Origin: Janthinobacterium sp. 61
GTDB lineage: Bacteria > Pseudomonadota > Gammaproteobacteria > Burkholderiales > Burkholderiaceae_D
DNA: 64,000 nucleotides
Direction: 5' to 3'
Assembly (NCBI RefSeq): GCF_002846335.1
Contig: NZ_PJMQ01000001.1
Coordinates: 2,232,001 to 2,296,000, forward strand
Below the pieces are notes generated by a model, which had not been told where the DNA came from, searched no databases, and saw nothing but the letters and a program-made list of their open reading frames with translations. This document shows positions 44,338 through 53,133 of this stretch, piece by piece; positions within the stretch are counted from its first letter, which is position 1; every line of letters begins with the position of its first letter. The translations under genes and the position numbers were made by a program.

Positions 44338-44453
44338 GGCAAGGCTCATGCGACAGTCCTTTCAAGGTAAATAGGAACAACAACGCCCCGCCCGCCCACC
44401 GCCTGTTCGATCATGGCGGCACGGCGGCGCAGGGCGCATCGGGGAAAACCACG

Positions 44454-44510
44454 TTACTGCGGGCTGAGCAGCTTCAAGCCCAGGATGCCGGAGACGATCA
44501 ATGCGATGCA
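44454..44510. repeat. 57-bp direct repeat, left copy
   Basis: Identical to 47099-47155 and in the same orientation. The two copies bound the AT-richer segment with the ChaN/EreA-like gene and the IS3 fragment. Confidence 0.85.
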
Positions 44511-44654
44511 AGCCAGCGCAGCCGCCTTAGGTATTTTTTTGCTAAATACGGAAGCGATGCCCTCCCCCACCAGCCAGCGCCCGTCGCGGACTTTGCAAAC
44601 CTGCACCGCACTGTTTTCAGCAAAACCTGTCTGCGCCGGTACGAAGGCATTCGA
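44454..44654 (-). pseudogene. Duplicated 3' end of gdx/sugE joined to degenerate coding sequence
   Basis: The first 57 bp (44454-44510) are identical to the 3' end of gdx at 47099-47155 and encode [19 protein letters not shown] plus stop. Upstream in the same frame the reading continues as VCKVRDGRWLVGEGIASVF, unlike Gdx, until a stop at 44655. No start codon or ribosome site is seen. An overlapping frame (44617-44715) encodes a 32-aa piece beginning MTDAKVVFEKTE, so this may be a frameshifted remnant of an unrelated gene fused to a gdx tail. Confidence 0.5.
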
Positions 44655-44715
44655 TCAACTGTCGCTGAAAAAAGTAGCGCTCTGTTTTTTCGAAGACAAC
44701 CTTGGCATCAGTCAT

Positions 44716-45363
44716 GATGCGAAAACGCACGTCATTGATTTCAGTCTTTCCGTAATTTCATCCATTGCGATTCCCAGCTGCAGCAGACTCGGAGCCTCAC
44801 CCTGGCAACCGCCATTATGACCCATATGGTGTTATCAAACTTCAGGATGCCGCAGCCGCGCACGCATGGCCGGCGAATGCCGGAAGCAATGAGGGCCCTC
44901 TTCGAGATCATCGCCACCGAATAGTCCGGCAGATACCCTCTTCGCCACTTGAACACAATGTTAGATCGCTCGCTCCAACTGAGATAGCAATATGACCGGT
45001 GCATAAACCTCAACAGTCACCTTCAGCCTGAAGCTGCGTGGAATTCATGGATGGAAAGTTTGCCCCCTTACAGCCAAGCTAACTTAGGCCCCCTGAAGCA
45101 CTCAATTTGATCTGACAGTCACAGGCTTGAAACCGAATAATTGTCAATGATAGCTCGATCATTACAGCTCGATCCGTTCGCATGTCACTAGCCCAGACAC
45201 GGATTTTTTTGCGGAAGTTGAAATGAAATGTCTACCTGAATTTCCTCAACTCCACCTAAGAATTCGAACTCTTAATGGCCTTTATAGTTACATAAAAGAT
45301 ATTATTGCCATGTTTGAATTTATGATGTAGAGTTGCAAGAAAATTCACTAAATACTTCCTGGA
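44716..45363. other. AT-rich region with short, doubtful ORFs
   Basis: About 650 bp without a convincing gene. A minus-strand frame (44741-45013) contains SNIVFKWRRGYLPD, faintly like the helix of IS66/IS3 accessory transposase proteins, but no start or family fit is clear. A 35-codon plus-strand ORF (45223-45330) begins MKCLPEFPQLHLRIR and has GGAAG upstream; it may be chance. The last 150 bp are strongly AT-rich and probably hold the promoter of the gene at 45364. Confidence 0.4.
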
Positions 45364-46701
45364 GTGGACTGTCAAGTGTGTACGATACTTCCCGTCGAGG
45401 AAAACACGATTTCTCAACGACTGATCCGGCGGATAGCCATTTTCTTGCGCGTTCGGCTCGCAATTACTAATGTGATTTTACTTATTTCAGTGGCATTTTG
45501 CACAAACGCGCTCGCGGAGAATTTTTCTTATATGCATAGCCTAAAGTCAGCTGAGAAGTCCATTGGGGATCTAGATATTTTTTCCAGGCTTGAAAACTTG
45601 AGCCCGGACAAAGTAGAGTCGCTGTACGAGAGCAAGGGCAATGACATTCAGAAACTAATGACAATGCGTTCTCTTACTGGAGACTCAACCGGTGCGGCTG
45701 AAGCCTTCCGCTGGCGGTATTTTCTGTCAAAATCAAAACCAAGCATTGCTCAAGAAAATCAGGAAACATTGGAATCAGTAACTGCAGAAAATGCACTTGA
45801 AGCGATTGTGGCAAAGGCAAAAATGCATCAAATCGTTATCCTCAATGAAGCTCACCAAGAACCGATACATCGTGTTTTTGCGGCTAAGGTCGCCCGCGAG
45901 TTGAAAAAAATCGGATTCAATTATCTGGCAGGTGAAACGTTCCGGCCGAACATTCCACAACAGCCAGGGTACGTCGACACCAGTATGGGGTTTTATTTAC
46001 GTGAACCTATGTTCGGAGAATTTATACGGAATGCGATTAAAGACAAATGGAACTTCGTTGGATATGACGTCTATCCAGAAGGCCAAAATATCGCCGATCT
46101 GGCCAGGGAACGGGAATTTGGTGCGGCGCAAAATATCATCCGCCAGATTTTTTCCAAAGATCCTAATGCCAAGGTATTTATTTATGTCGGCTACGGACAT
46201 GCCCGAAAAGAACCCGCATATACGGACGAAAAAACATACGCTTCATTGGCAGCAGTGCTGCAGCATCGGCTCGGTGTAGAACCACTCACAATCAATCAAT
46301 CGGATATGTTTAGCCACGGCGATAAAGAAACAGATAATCCAGTATATCGGAAGGTGCTTGAGCGCTTTCCAAGTTCAAATCCCATTGTTCTCAAGAAAAC
46401 AGAAGGAGAATATGCAGTTTTAAGCGGCCGACCGGGATATGACATGGAGGTATTTCATCCCGATGGCACAATGCTGTCAGAGACTGGACGCCCAATTTGG
46501 ATGCAGAAAGCAGCTGGCCTGCATGCTCTCGCTATCCCGTCTGAGCTTTTACCGAAGGACAGGCGACGACTAATCCAGGCATTTCACGTAGAGGACGGTC
46601 CGAATGCCGTTCCAGCTGACATGGTAATGGTTGAAGTCGGTCGCCCGCCCAAGGCTTTAATGCTACCAGCAGGCAAATTTCGTCTGACTTACGAGGAGTG
46701 A
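45364..46701 (+). CDS. Exported ChaN/EreA-like protein on an AT-rich islet
   Basis: Up to 445 aa. A signal peptide lies around residues 22-52 (RRIAIFLRVRLAITNVILLI to AFCTNALA), so the true start is probably downstream of the GTG at 45364, possibly a TTG. The core (about 150-310) has IVILNEAHQEPIHRVFAAKVAREL with the Glu/His pair of the EreA/ChaN fold, LAGETF, NFVGYDVYP, then a REFGAAQNI helix and VFIYVGYGHARKEP. ChaN binds haem and EreA hydrolyses macrolides; which applies here is unknown. Base composition is clearly AT-richer than its neighbours, suggesting horizontal transfer. Confidence 0.65.
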   Translation: MDCQVCTILPVEENTISQRLIRRIAIFLRVRLAITNVILLISVAFCTNALAENFSYMHSLKSAEKSIGDLDIFSRLENLSPDKVESLYESKGNDIQKLMTMRSLTGDSTGAAEAFRWRYFLSKSKPSIAQENQETLESVTAENALEAIVAKAKMHQIVILNEAHQEPIHRVFAAKVARELKKIGFNYLAGETFRPNIPQQPGYVDTSMGFYLREPMFGEFIRNAIKDKWNFVGYDVYPEGQNIADLAREREFGAAQNIIRQIFSKDPNAKVFIYVGYGHARKEPAYTDEKTYASLAAVLQHRLGVEPLTINQSDMFSHGDKETDNPVYRKVLERFPSSNPIVLKKTEGEYAVLSGRPGYDMEVFHPDGTMLSETGRPIWMQKAAGLHALAIPSELLPKDRRRLIQAFHVEDGPNAVPADMVMVEVGRPPKALMLPAGKFRLTYEE

Positions 46702-47098
46702 ACAACCAGTAACCCCCCATTTTTAGAGCGCGCGAAAAGTAGCGGTTGTGCAGCAAAGACAAGCTTTTGTTTTGGCGTGATGCCGCCAAGTGCCATATTG
46801 GGCCGGTCGTGATCGTAAGCCCACCACCAGCGGCTTGCGAAATCCTGAATCTCATCGAGCGTTTCAAACAGGTGATGGGCCAACCAGTCATAGCGCGCCG
46901 TACGGTTATAGCGCTCGACATCAGCGTTCTGCTGCGGCTGGCCAGGCTGGATAAAAACGATGCGTATGGCATGCCTGGCGGCCCAGGCCAGCATCACAGC
47001 ACTGATGTACTCGGGGCCGTTATCGCCGCAAATGACCTGGGGTTTGCCACGCCATTCGGTGATCCTCTCGAGTACCACATGGCGCATCAGGAAATGTA
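46689..47098 (-). mobile_element. Truncated IS3-family transposase (C-terminal integrase part)
   Basis: A 132-codon fragment of an IS3-family OrfB. It shows VICGDNGPEYIS (second Asp of the DDE triad), IQPGQPQQNADVERYNRT (catalytic Glu region), and the tail NMALGGITPKQKL. The N-terminal half, OrfA and the left inverted repeat are missing; the break lies exactly at the gdx 3' repeat (47099). On the other side the frame runs over the probable end of the IS (TCTAAAAATGGGG, near 46720) into the ChaN-like gene. Confidence 0.8.
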
Positions 47099-47155
47099 TT
47101 ACTGCGGGCTGAGCAGCTTCAAGCCCAGGATGCCGGAGACGATCAATGCGATGCA
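47099..47155. repeat. 57-bp direct repeat, right copy
   Basis: The 3' end of the intact gdx gene, identical to 44454-44510. The copies are 2.6 kb apart, which looks like duplication during an insertion or recombination event. Confidence 0.85.
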
Positions 47156-47419
47156 GGCGATGCGCGCGGCGCTGGCCGGCTCACCGAGCACCATGATGCC
47201 GAAAATGGCAGTGCCGACAGTACCGATGCCGGTCCAGATGGCGTACGCCGTGCCCAGCGGCAAGGTGCGCAAGGCCAGGCCCAGCATCACCACGCTGCCC
47301 AGCATGGAAACGGCCGTCAGTGCGGAGGGCACGAGGCGGGTAAAACCGGCACTGTATTTGAGACCGATGGCCCAGCCAATTTCAAGCAAACCCGCCAATA
47401 CCAGAATGATCCACGCCAT
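47099..47419 (-). CDS. gdx: Guanidinium exporter Gdx (SugE)
   Basis: A 106-aa SMR transporter of the SugE/Gdx subtype. It begins [22 protein letters not shown] with the essential Glu and the Gdx-specific GLKYS, then [20 protein letters not shown] and a final helix ending GLKLLSPQ. This subtype exports guanidinium in exchange for protons. ATG 47419 has GGGAGA upstream. The guanidine-II riboswitch in its leader confirms the assignment. Confidence 0.93.
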   Translation of the reverse strand: MAWIILVLAGLLEIGWAIGLKYSAGFTRLVPSALTAVSMLGSVVMLGLALRTLPLGTAYAIWTGIGTVGTAIFGIMVLGEPASAARIACIALIVSGILGLKLLSPQ

Positions 47420-47436
47420 CTCTTTTCTCCCGAGGC

Positions 47437-47490
47437 GGCAGGGTCGTCCCCGCCATACAGCCCCCACATCGAGCGGGGTCGTCCCCACAG
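47437..47490 (-). ncRNA. Guanidine-II (mini-ykkC) riboswitch
   Basis: On the minus strand two short hairpins each with an ACGA loop precede gdx: GGGGACGACCCC (47486-47475) and GGGGACGACCCT (47451-47440), separated by a 23-nt linker. The second hairpin is followed by GGGAGA and the gdx ATG. This is the defining architecture of the mini-ykkC motif, whose two loops dock on guanidine and expose the ribosome site. Confidence 0.92.
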
Positions 47491-47629
47491 GAGCAAAGGG
47501 AAAAGTATACCATTGGGTGAAAAGTCTTGCCGCAAGCACACTATCGCTAGTACGGCCGCTCTAATCGAAAATTGCCAGAAAACAGGCGCTTGGCAGCATA
47601 ATTGCTGCATCCATTCACTCTCGGGAACA

Positions 47630-47992
47630 ATGATGCTGCTTATGGCCCAAATCCTTACCGCCCTCATCTTGCTGCTGCACGTCTACATCGTGCTGCTGGA
47701 AACCGTGCTGTTCGATGCGCGCGGACGCAAGGTGTTTGGCCTGTCCAAGGAAAAAGCGGAGATCGTGCGCCCCGCCATGTCGAATCAGGGTTGCTATAAC
47801 GGCTTTCTTGTCGCGGCGCTGGCGCTGGGCTTTTTTCACCCGGACGCCGCCATCGCCCATGCGTTCACCGTGTTCGGCCTGGCCTGCATCGCCGTGGCCG
47901 GCGCGTGGGGTGCGGTGACCGTCATGACGCGCATCCTTTACCTGCAAACCGTGCCTGCCGTCATCGCCCTGCTGCTGTTCCACTTCAATTGA
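47630..47992 (+). CDS. DUF1304 family membrane protein
   Basis: A 120-aa protein with four hydrophobic helices, typical of DUF1304: LHVYIVLLETVLFDARG in helix 1, the conserved NQGCYNGFLVAALALGFF in helix 2, then two short helices. Function unknown. ATG 47630 follows CGGGAACA. Divergent from gdx. Confidence 0.8.
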   Translation: MMLLMAQILTALILLLHVYIVLLETVLFDARGRKVFGLSKEKAEIVRPAMSNQGCYNGFLVAALALGFFHPDAAIAHAFTVFGLACIAVAGAWGAVTVMTRILYLQTVPAVIALLLFHFN

Positions 47993-48070
47993 TTCCTGCC
48001 GGGCGGAGCTGACGGCCGCCCATCCCCTTCCCTCCTTGAAAAATGCACGCCGCCAGCACGTTATTTACTT

Positions 48071-48122
48071 ATATCGTACTATAGCGATATTGAAATTTAC
48101 AAAAGACGATACATATATCGTC
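48071..48122 (+). promoter_or_regulatory. Twin palindromic operators upstream of the ArsR-type gene
   Basis: ATATCG(8 nt)CGATAT (48071-48090) and GACGATA(CATA)TATCGTC (48105-48122). A -35-like TTGAAA (48090-48095) lies between them, and the -10 region would fall inside the second palindrome. This layout suits autorepression by the downstream ArsR-family protein. Confidence 0.6.
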
Positions 48123-48151
48123 CACAGACGAACATCGACAGGAGAAACACC

Positions 48152-48448
48152 ATGGACATCGACGCCATCCACAAGGCGCTGGCCAATCCCGTGCGGCGAC
48201 AGATCCTGCAATGGCTGAAGGAACCGGAGCAGCATTTCGCCCAGCAAGACCATCCGCTCGACTTCGGCGTCTGTGCCGGACTGATCGACCGCAGCCTGGG
48301 CCTGTCGCAATCGACGGTCTCGGCTCACCTGGCCACCTTGCAAAAGGCCGGCTTGATTTCCGCCAGAAAAGTCGGGCAGTGGAGTTTCTTCAAGCGCAAT
48401 GAAGCCACCATCCAGGCTTTTCTGGAACATATGCAGCAAGGTTTGTAA
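48152..48448 (+). CDS. ArsR-family transcriptional regulator
   Basis: A 98-aa winged-helix protein: ALANPVRRQILQWL, then LGLSQSTVSAHLATLQKAGLI and the wing RKVGQWSFFKRNE. The single Cys in FGVCAGL (about 41) could be a thiol sensor; there is no arsenic CxC motif. CAGGAG lies upstream. It precedes the OYE-family reductase by 55 nt and probably represses both. Confidence 0.85.
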   Translation: MDIDAIHKALANPVRRQILQWLKEPEQHFAQQDHPLDFGVCAGLIDRSLGLSQSTVSAHLATLQKAGLISARKVGQWSFFKRNEATIQAFLEHMQQGL

Positions 48449-48503
48449 CCGTAGCCCATCCATATCGCCGTCCGCGGCACTCTCGACAGGAAAAATAGCA
48501 ATC

Positions 48504-49568
48504 ATGACAACCTTATTCGACCCCATCACCATTGGCAGCCTGCAACTGAAAAATCGCATCATCATGGCGCCGCTGACGCGTTCGCGCGCCGGCAATCCTG
48601 GCCGCGTCCCCAACGCCCTGATGGCCGAGTACTACACGCAGCGCGCTTCGGCCGGCATGATCATCTCGGAAGCGACGGCCGTCACGCCGCAAGGCGTGGG
48701 CTATGCCGACACGCCGGGCATCTGGTCAGAGGAACAGGTAGAAGGCTGGAAACACATCACCAAGGCCGTGCATGACGCAGGCGGCTTGATCGTGCTGCAA
48801 CTGTGGCATGTCGGCCGCATTTCGGCGCCCGCCTTCCTCGATGGCGACTTGCCCGTGGCACCCAGCGCCGTCAAGCCGGCCGGCCATGTCAGCCTGCTGC
48901 GCCCGAAACAGGAATTCGTCACGCCGCGCGCGCTAAATACGGAAGAAATTCCCGGCATCGTGGCGGCTTACCGCCTGGGCGCCGAGAATGCGAAAAAAGC
49001 CGGCTTCGACGGCGTGGAAATCCACGGCGCGAACGGTTATTTGCTCGACCAGTTCCTGCAGGACAGCACCAACTTGCGCACCGACAACTACGGCGGCTCG
49101 ATTGAAAACCGCGCACGCCTGATGCTGGAAGTGACGGATGCATGCATCGAGGTATGGGGTGCCGACAAGGTGGGTATGCATCTGGCACCGCGCCGCGACG
49201 CGCACGACATGGGCGATTCCGACCCGCGCGCCACCTTCGGTTATGTGGCACGCGAGCTGGGCAAGCGCGGCATCGCCTTCATCTGCGCGCGCGAAGCGCT
49301 TGGTGAAGACCGCCTGGGTCCGTACTTGAAGCAGGAATTTGGCGGCGTATACATTGCCAACGAGAAAATGGACAAGGCGGCGGCCGATGCCTTGCTGACC
49401 AAAGGCGAAGCCGATGCCGTGGCCTTTGGCCTGTGGTTCATCGCCAACCCCGACCTGCCCATCCGCCTGCACAGCGACGCGCCATTGAATCCCCTGAATC
49501 CGGACACGCTGTACGCACCCGATGCGGCCGGCTACACGGACTACCCGGCACTCGCGGCACAGGCTTAA
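48504..49568 (+). CDS. Old Yellow Enzyme-family alkene reductase (NemA-like)
   Basis: A 354-aa FMN-dependent ene-reductase. FMN-binding MAPLTRSRA near residue 22, LQLWHVGRIS, the active-site EIHGANGYLLDQFL with His-Gly-Ala-Asn, then the RTDNYGGSIENRARLMLEV signature. The family reduces electrophilic alkenes, nitro compounds and nitrate esters with NADPH. Under the ArsR-type regulator this looks like an electrophile-responsive detoxification pair. Confidence 0.92.
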   Translation: MTTLFDPITIGSLQLKNRIIMAPLTRSRAGNPGRVPNALMAEYYTQRASAGMIISEATAVTPQGVGYADTPGIWSEEQVEGWKHITKAVHDAGGLIVLQLWHVGRISAPAFLDGDLPVAPSAVKPAGHVSLLRPKQEFVTPRALNTEEIPGIVAAYRLGAENAKKAGFDGVEIHGANGYLLDQFLQDSTNLRTDNYGGSIENRARLMLEVTDACIEVWGADKVGMHLAPRRDAHDMGDSDPRATFGYVARELGKRGIAFICAREALGEDRLGPYLKQEFGGVYIANEKMDKAAADALLTKGEADAVAFGLWFIANPDLPIRLHSDAPLNPLNPDTLYAPDAAGYTDYPALAAQA

Positions 49569-49582
49569 ACAACACTCCGGAC

Positions 49583-49611
49583 GACAGCAGCGGCACTTCG
49601 TCGCTGCTGTC
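49583..49611. terminator. Hairpin between the convergent OYE and small ORF genes
   Basis: GACAGCAGCG (49583-49592), 9-nt loop, CGCTGCTGTC (49602-49611): a perfect 10-bp stem with only a weak T-run after it, 14 nt downstream of the OYE stop. Confidence 0.6.
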
Positions 49612-49617
49612 TGTCCC

Positions 49618-49839
49618 TCAGCGCCATCGGCGCCTTGCCGGCCGGGCCGGGCGGCGCGCGTGCACACTGCTGAACACACGGCGTATCACCTCGGCCGGCA
49701 CCGCGAGCCCACGCAAGCAGGCTGTCGCCACCGTCCGGCCAAGGGCGTGATGAAACGCCACACCCCGCTCGACGAGCCCGGCCATCACCTTGTCCGTTCG
49801 GACATGCTCCCCCGCCACTTCATCGATACTGTTTTTCAT
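49618..49839 (-). CDS. Small hypothetical protein (73 aa)
   Basis: ATG 49839 has CAGGGAGCC directly upstream. The protein begins KNSIDEVAGEHVRTDKVMAGL, with a helical middle (VAFHHALGRTVATACLRGL) and a very basic C-terminus (ARRPARPARRRWR). The basic tail could bind nucleic acid. No recognised family. The good ribosome site and convergent terminator support it. Confidence 0.5.
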   Translation of the reverse strand: MKNSIDEVAGEHVRTDKVMAGLVERGVAFHHALGRTVATACLRGLAVPAEVIRRVFSSVHARRPARPARRRWR

Positions 49840-50089
49840 GCCATGGCTCCCTGTCGCGTGGATCTACCTTGCATCAAGTTTTGACCACATTGTGTGCATT
49901 TGGTGCCCGGCACTGTGGCAAAGCATCGTTAAAATAGCAGCAATAAACACCCCGATGCCGCATGAATAGCGGCCTCGGCTGCTTGTCGCCACCGCCAGCC
50001 CCGTATAGAATGCCTGCGCAGAATTTTTGCTTCAAGGAAAATGGCCGCTAGCGCCATCCCATTAAGAATAGTGTCACTGAAGGGTATCA
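49840..50089. other. Intergenic region
   Basis: 250 bp between the small ORF and the acyltransferase-like gene. It should contain divergent promoters; AAGGGTATCA near 50080 serves the downstream gene. No repeat or RNA structure was noticed. Confidence 0.35.
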
Positions 50090-50701
50090 ATGGACGATTT
50101 ATTTGTACAAGCGGGCGACTTGCCGACCTGGCACCAGCGTTGCGCGCTGCGCGTGCTGCAGCTGTTTGGCTGGCGCATGCGCTTCCGCCCCTTGCCGGGG
50201 CCGCGCGGCATCGCCGTCGTCTACCCGCACACGTCCAACTGGGATTTCATGGTGGGCCTGTTCGGCAAATGGGCGCTGTCCCTGCCGTTCCGCTGGCTGG
50301 CCAAGGATTCCTTGTTCCGCGGCCCCATGGGCAAGGTGCTGCGCTACCTGGGCGGCGAACCCGTCGACCGCAGCACCACCAGCGGCACCATCGGCCGCCA
50401 GGCCGAGCGCATGCAGGCCGCCGACTGGTACTGGCTGGCCATCACGCCGGAAGCGACGCGCAGCTACCGACCGAACTGGAAAAGCGGCTTTTATCACCTG
50501 GCCCTGGCCGCCAAGGTGCCCTTGCTGCTGGTCTATATCGACTATCCGAATAAGGTGCTGGGCGTCGTCGACCATTTATACTTGACGGGCGACAAGGACG
50601 CCGACATGGCGGCCATCGCCGCCGTGTATGCGGGCCACCAGGGCTTGCACCCGGAAAAGGCGGCGCCCATCGTCTTGTCGGACAAGCGCCCCGGCGCTTA
50701 A
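50090..50701 (+). CDS. PlsC-like (lyso)phospholipid acyltransferase family protein
   Basis: A 203-aa acyltransferase. The PlsC HX4D box is YPHTSNWDF (about 45-53); the second box is the glycerophosphate-binding ITPEATRSY (about 118-126), where the family has EGTR. LFRGPMGKVLRYLGGEPVDR lies between them. Probably cytoplasmic-face lipid or ornithine-lipid acylation; substrate unknown. It is convergent with ureJ and overlaps its end by 4 bp. Confidence 0.8.
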   Translation: MDDLFVQAGDLPTWHQRCALRVLQLFGWRMRFRPLPGPRGIAVVYPHTSNWDFMVGLFGKWALSLPFRWLAKDSLFRGPMGKVLRYLGGEPVDRSTTSGTIGRQAERMQAADWYWLAITPEATRSYRPNWKSGFYHLALAAKVPLLLVYIDYPNKVLGVVDHLYLTGDKDADMAAIAAVYAGHQGLHPEKAAPIVLSDKRPGA

Positions 50702-51258
50702 GCAAGCCCCATCAAGACCACGCCGGCGGCCGTCAAGGCCACGCCGGCCACGCGCAGCATACGCTCGGCCAGCACCTGGCCAAGGAGACGCCCGGCACAC
50801 AGCAAGCTGGCCGAAGCCAGCATGAAGCCGCACGCGGCCGAGGCGGCTGGCAACTCCTGGCCATGCGCATTGCCGTGCGCCAACGCAAATACGCCCACCA
50901 GGCCCATGCCGAGCCAGTTCGGCAAGGCCAGCGCCAGCGCGATGGCCAGCCCCACCAGGGCCACCGTGGCGGCGACGCCCGTTTCCAGCCCGGGCACCGT
51001 CAAGCCCGCCATGCCGGCCAGCGCACCGAGCAGCATCATGCCGAGGAAGGTGGCGGGCTGGGCCAGGCTGCGGCGCTGCTGGCCGCCCCATATGCCCACA
51101 CCCAGCATGGCCAGCAAATGGTCGATGCCCGTGAACGGATGGGCGAAACCGGCCAGGAAACCCGCGCTCTCGCCATGGCCGGGATGCGCCATGGCGGGCA
51201 AGGCCAGCAGGCACAGTGCCGCCACGGCGGCTGTTTTTATCATCACTCTTGCACTCAT
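50698..51258 (-). CDS. ureJ: HupE/UreJ nickel permease
   Basis: A 186-aa membrane protein. Signal-like N-terminus ending [12 protein letters not shown], then the HupE/UreJ motif [22 protein letters not shown] (His/Asp nickel site), a second [14 protein letters not shown], and six or so helices. Brings Ni into the cell for urease. Its ATG overlaps the ureG stop (ATGA). Last gene of the urease operon. Confidence 0.92.
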   Translation of the reverse strand: MSARVMIKTAAVAALCLLALPAMAHPGHGESAGFLAGFAHPFTGIDHLLAMLGVGIWGGQQRRSLAQPATFLGMMLLGALAGMAGLTVPGLETGVAATVALVGLAIALALALPNWLGMGLVGVFALAHGNAHGQELPAASAACGFMLASASLLCAGRLLGQVLAERMLRVAGVALTAAGVVLMGLA

Positions 51259-51893
51259 TGCAGCTCCTTGCCTGGTTGGTCGAGCAAACCTTGCTCGCGG
51301 ATAAAATCGATGACGACCTGCACACCGTCGCCGCTGCGCAGGTTGGTAAACACAAAGGGGCGCTCGCCGCGCATGCGCTTGGCATCCTGCGCCATCACGT
51401 CCAGATTGGCGCCCACATACGGCGCCAGGTCCGTCTTGTTGATAATGAGCAAATCCGAGCGCGTGATGCCGGGACCTCCCTTGCGCGGGATTTTTTCGCC
51501 GCCCGCCACGTCGATCACGTAAATCGTCAGGTCCGACAGTTCCGGGCTGAAGGTGGCGGCCAGGTTATCGCCGCCCGATTCGACCAGGATCAAGTCGAGA
51601 TTCGGAAAATCAGCTTGCATGCGCGCGATCGCTTCCAGGTTGATCGATGCATCTTCGCGGATGGCCGTGTGCGGACAGCCGCCCGTCTCCACGCCCATCA
51701 GGCGCTCGGCCGGCAAGGCGTCCGCGCGCAGCAGAATTTCCATGTCTTCCTTGGTGTAGATGTCATTCGTGATGACGGCCATGTCGTAGCGCTCGCGCAT
51801 GCCCTTGCACAGCATTTCGCACAGGGCCGTCTTGCCCGAGCCGACCGGGCCGCCGATGCCTACGCGCAGGGGATTTGAGGTAATCGATGTCAT
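51255..51893 (-). CDS. ureG: Urease accessory GTPase UreG
   Basis: A 212-aa SIMIBI GTPase. P-loop [13 protein letters not shown] (13-25), the nickel-binding CPH motif in [13 protein letters not shown], switch [15 protein letters not shown] and [11 protein letters not shown] for guanine recognition. UreG delivers nickel to urease with UreF and UreD. 23 nt after ureF. Confidence 0.97.
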   Translation of the reverse strand: MTSITSNPLRVGIGGPVGSGKTALCEMLCKGMRERYDMAVITNDIYTKEDMEILLRADALPAERLMGVETGGCPHTAIREDASINLEAIARMQADFPNLDLILVESGGDNLAATFSPELSDLTIYVIDVAGGEKIPRKGGPGITRSDLLIINKTDLAPYVGANLDVMAQDAKRMRGERPFVFTNLRSGDGVQVVIDFIREQGLLDQPGKELQ

Positions 51894-51916
51894 GTTGTAG
51901 TCTCTCGGTGTAGTGT

Positions 51917-52600
51917 TCAGGAACGGTACAAACGGCTGTACTGCACTTCGTGCCGCATCGACAGCAGCGACAGGCCGGGCGCCCAGTTGTCCATCTCTTC
52001 GTCTTGCAAGGTTTGCGCCGTGCGGGCCGCCGCTTCCAGCTCCGGCCGCAGCGACAGCAGCAAACGCTGGCCCGCTACCTGCCCCAGCGGCACGGATTTC
52101 ACGCAGACCAGCACCTGGTTTTCCGCCCAGGCGAACAGCATGGCCAGCAGCGCCTCTTCGCGCGGAATGGCCAGCGCCGCCACGGCGCAGGCATAGGCCG
52201 TGGGCAGCGCCACTTCCGGCTGGCCCTGCAGCATGTCGATCAACACGCCATCAGCCACGCCCAGCTCGGCCAGCAGCTTGGTCAATGAATAGCCCATCTG
52301 AATGGTTTCGGCGCGAAATTCCGCCGTGTCGCGCGAGGCGATGAAGCGTTCGCTCCAGCGCTGCACGCCACACAAATCCTGCGCTTCGAAGGCCTGGATC
52401 AAACGCCAGCACAGGGGCGCTTCCCAGCGCGCCACCACCAGCGTCAGATGCTGCGCGATCCAGTCGCGCGCCGTGGCCGCATCCACCACCAAGCCGCATT
52501 CCAGGGCCGCTTCCAGCCCCTGCGAATAGCTGTAGGCGCCAATCGGCAAGGCCGGGCTGGCGAACTGCAGCAAATGCAGCAGGGCCGATGCCTGCATCAT
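51917..52600 (-). CDS. ureF: Urease accessory protein UreF
   Basis: A 227-aa all-helical Ure[26 protein letters not shown] at the start, then [21 protein letters not shown] and the C-terminal [15 protein letters not shown]. It gates UreG GTPase in the urease activation complex. Its start overlaps the ureE stop by 4 bp. Confidence 0.95.
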   Translation of the reverse strand: MMQASALLHLLQFASPALPIGAYSYSQGLEAALECGLVVDAATARDWIAQHLTLVVARWEAPLCWRLIQAFEAQDLCGVQRWSERFIASRDTAEFRAETIQMGYSLTKLLAELGVADGVLIDMLQGQPEVALPTAYACAVAALAIPREEALLAMLFAWAENQVLVCVKSVPLGQVAGQRLLLSLRPELEAAARTAQTLQDEEMDNWAPGLSLLSMRHEVQYSRLYRS

Positions 52601-53121
52601 GCGGTGCCCGGTGTGTCGCTGGGGCGGTGAATCTTCTGGCGCAGCGGCACGGGCGCCAGCAAGTGCTGGCCATGGCCGTCGTGGTGGCCATGGCCGCCGC
52701 CATACGCGCCCGCTTCCGGCTCGAATGGCGCGCTTTCCTCCGTCACACTCGCCTGCAAGCCTTCCAGCATCTCCTTCAGCACCACGTCCTTGCGGATGCG
52801 CAAAAAGCCGTCACCCACCTGCGCCTGCGTGTGGCGGTTACCCAGGTGGAAAGCGCAGCGCAGCAGGGTGTGGGCGTCAAGGCAGCGCACCAGGTAGGTC
52901 GGTTCGCGCGCGGCGACGATCTGCACTACGAGCCCTTCCGGTCCCGTCATGCGCTCGCCGTCGCGCAGCACCGTGCCGCGCACGGTGAACACGGCTACCT
53001 CGTCGCCATTCGACAGCACGGCGCGCAGCCGGCATTTTTCGCGCTGGTCATAGGGCAACACAAGTTGGGCAACGGCGGCGCGACTATCGTCAGCCGCCAG
53101 CTTGGTATGCAAAGTGAGCAT
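52597..53121 (-). CDS. ureE: Urease nickel metallochaperone UreE
   Basis: A 174-aa UreE. The N-terminal peptide-binding domain has LPYDQREKCRLRAVLSNGDEVAVF; the C-terminal nickel-binding domain has HLGNRHTQAQVGDGFLRI. The tail is His-rich (GGGHGHHDGHGQH), supporting extra nickel storage. Its gene starts 12 nt after the ureC stop. Confidence 0.95.
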   Translation of the reverse strand: MLTLHTKLAADDSRAAVAQLVLPYDQREKCRLRAVLSNGDEVAVFTVRGTVLRDGERMTGPEGLVVQIVAAREPTYLVRCLDAHTLLRCAFHLGNRHTQAQVGDGFLRIRKDVVLKEMLEGLQASVTEESAPFEPEAGAYGGGHGHHDGHGQHLLAPVPLRQKIHRPSDTPGTA

Positions 53122-53133
53122 GATGTCTCCTGC

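Noticed and set aside
44741-45013. 90-codon minus-strand ORF with FKWRR motif, possible IS66/IS3 accessory protein
   Set aside because: Only one short motif matches, no start or flanking transposase of that type, and the rest is unrelated.
48399-48503. Longer start for the OYE reductase
   Set aside because: It overlaps the end of the ArsR gene and the extra 35 residues have no family support; MTTLFDPITIG is the typical N-terminus.
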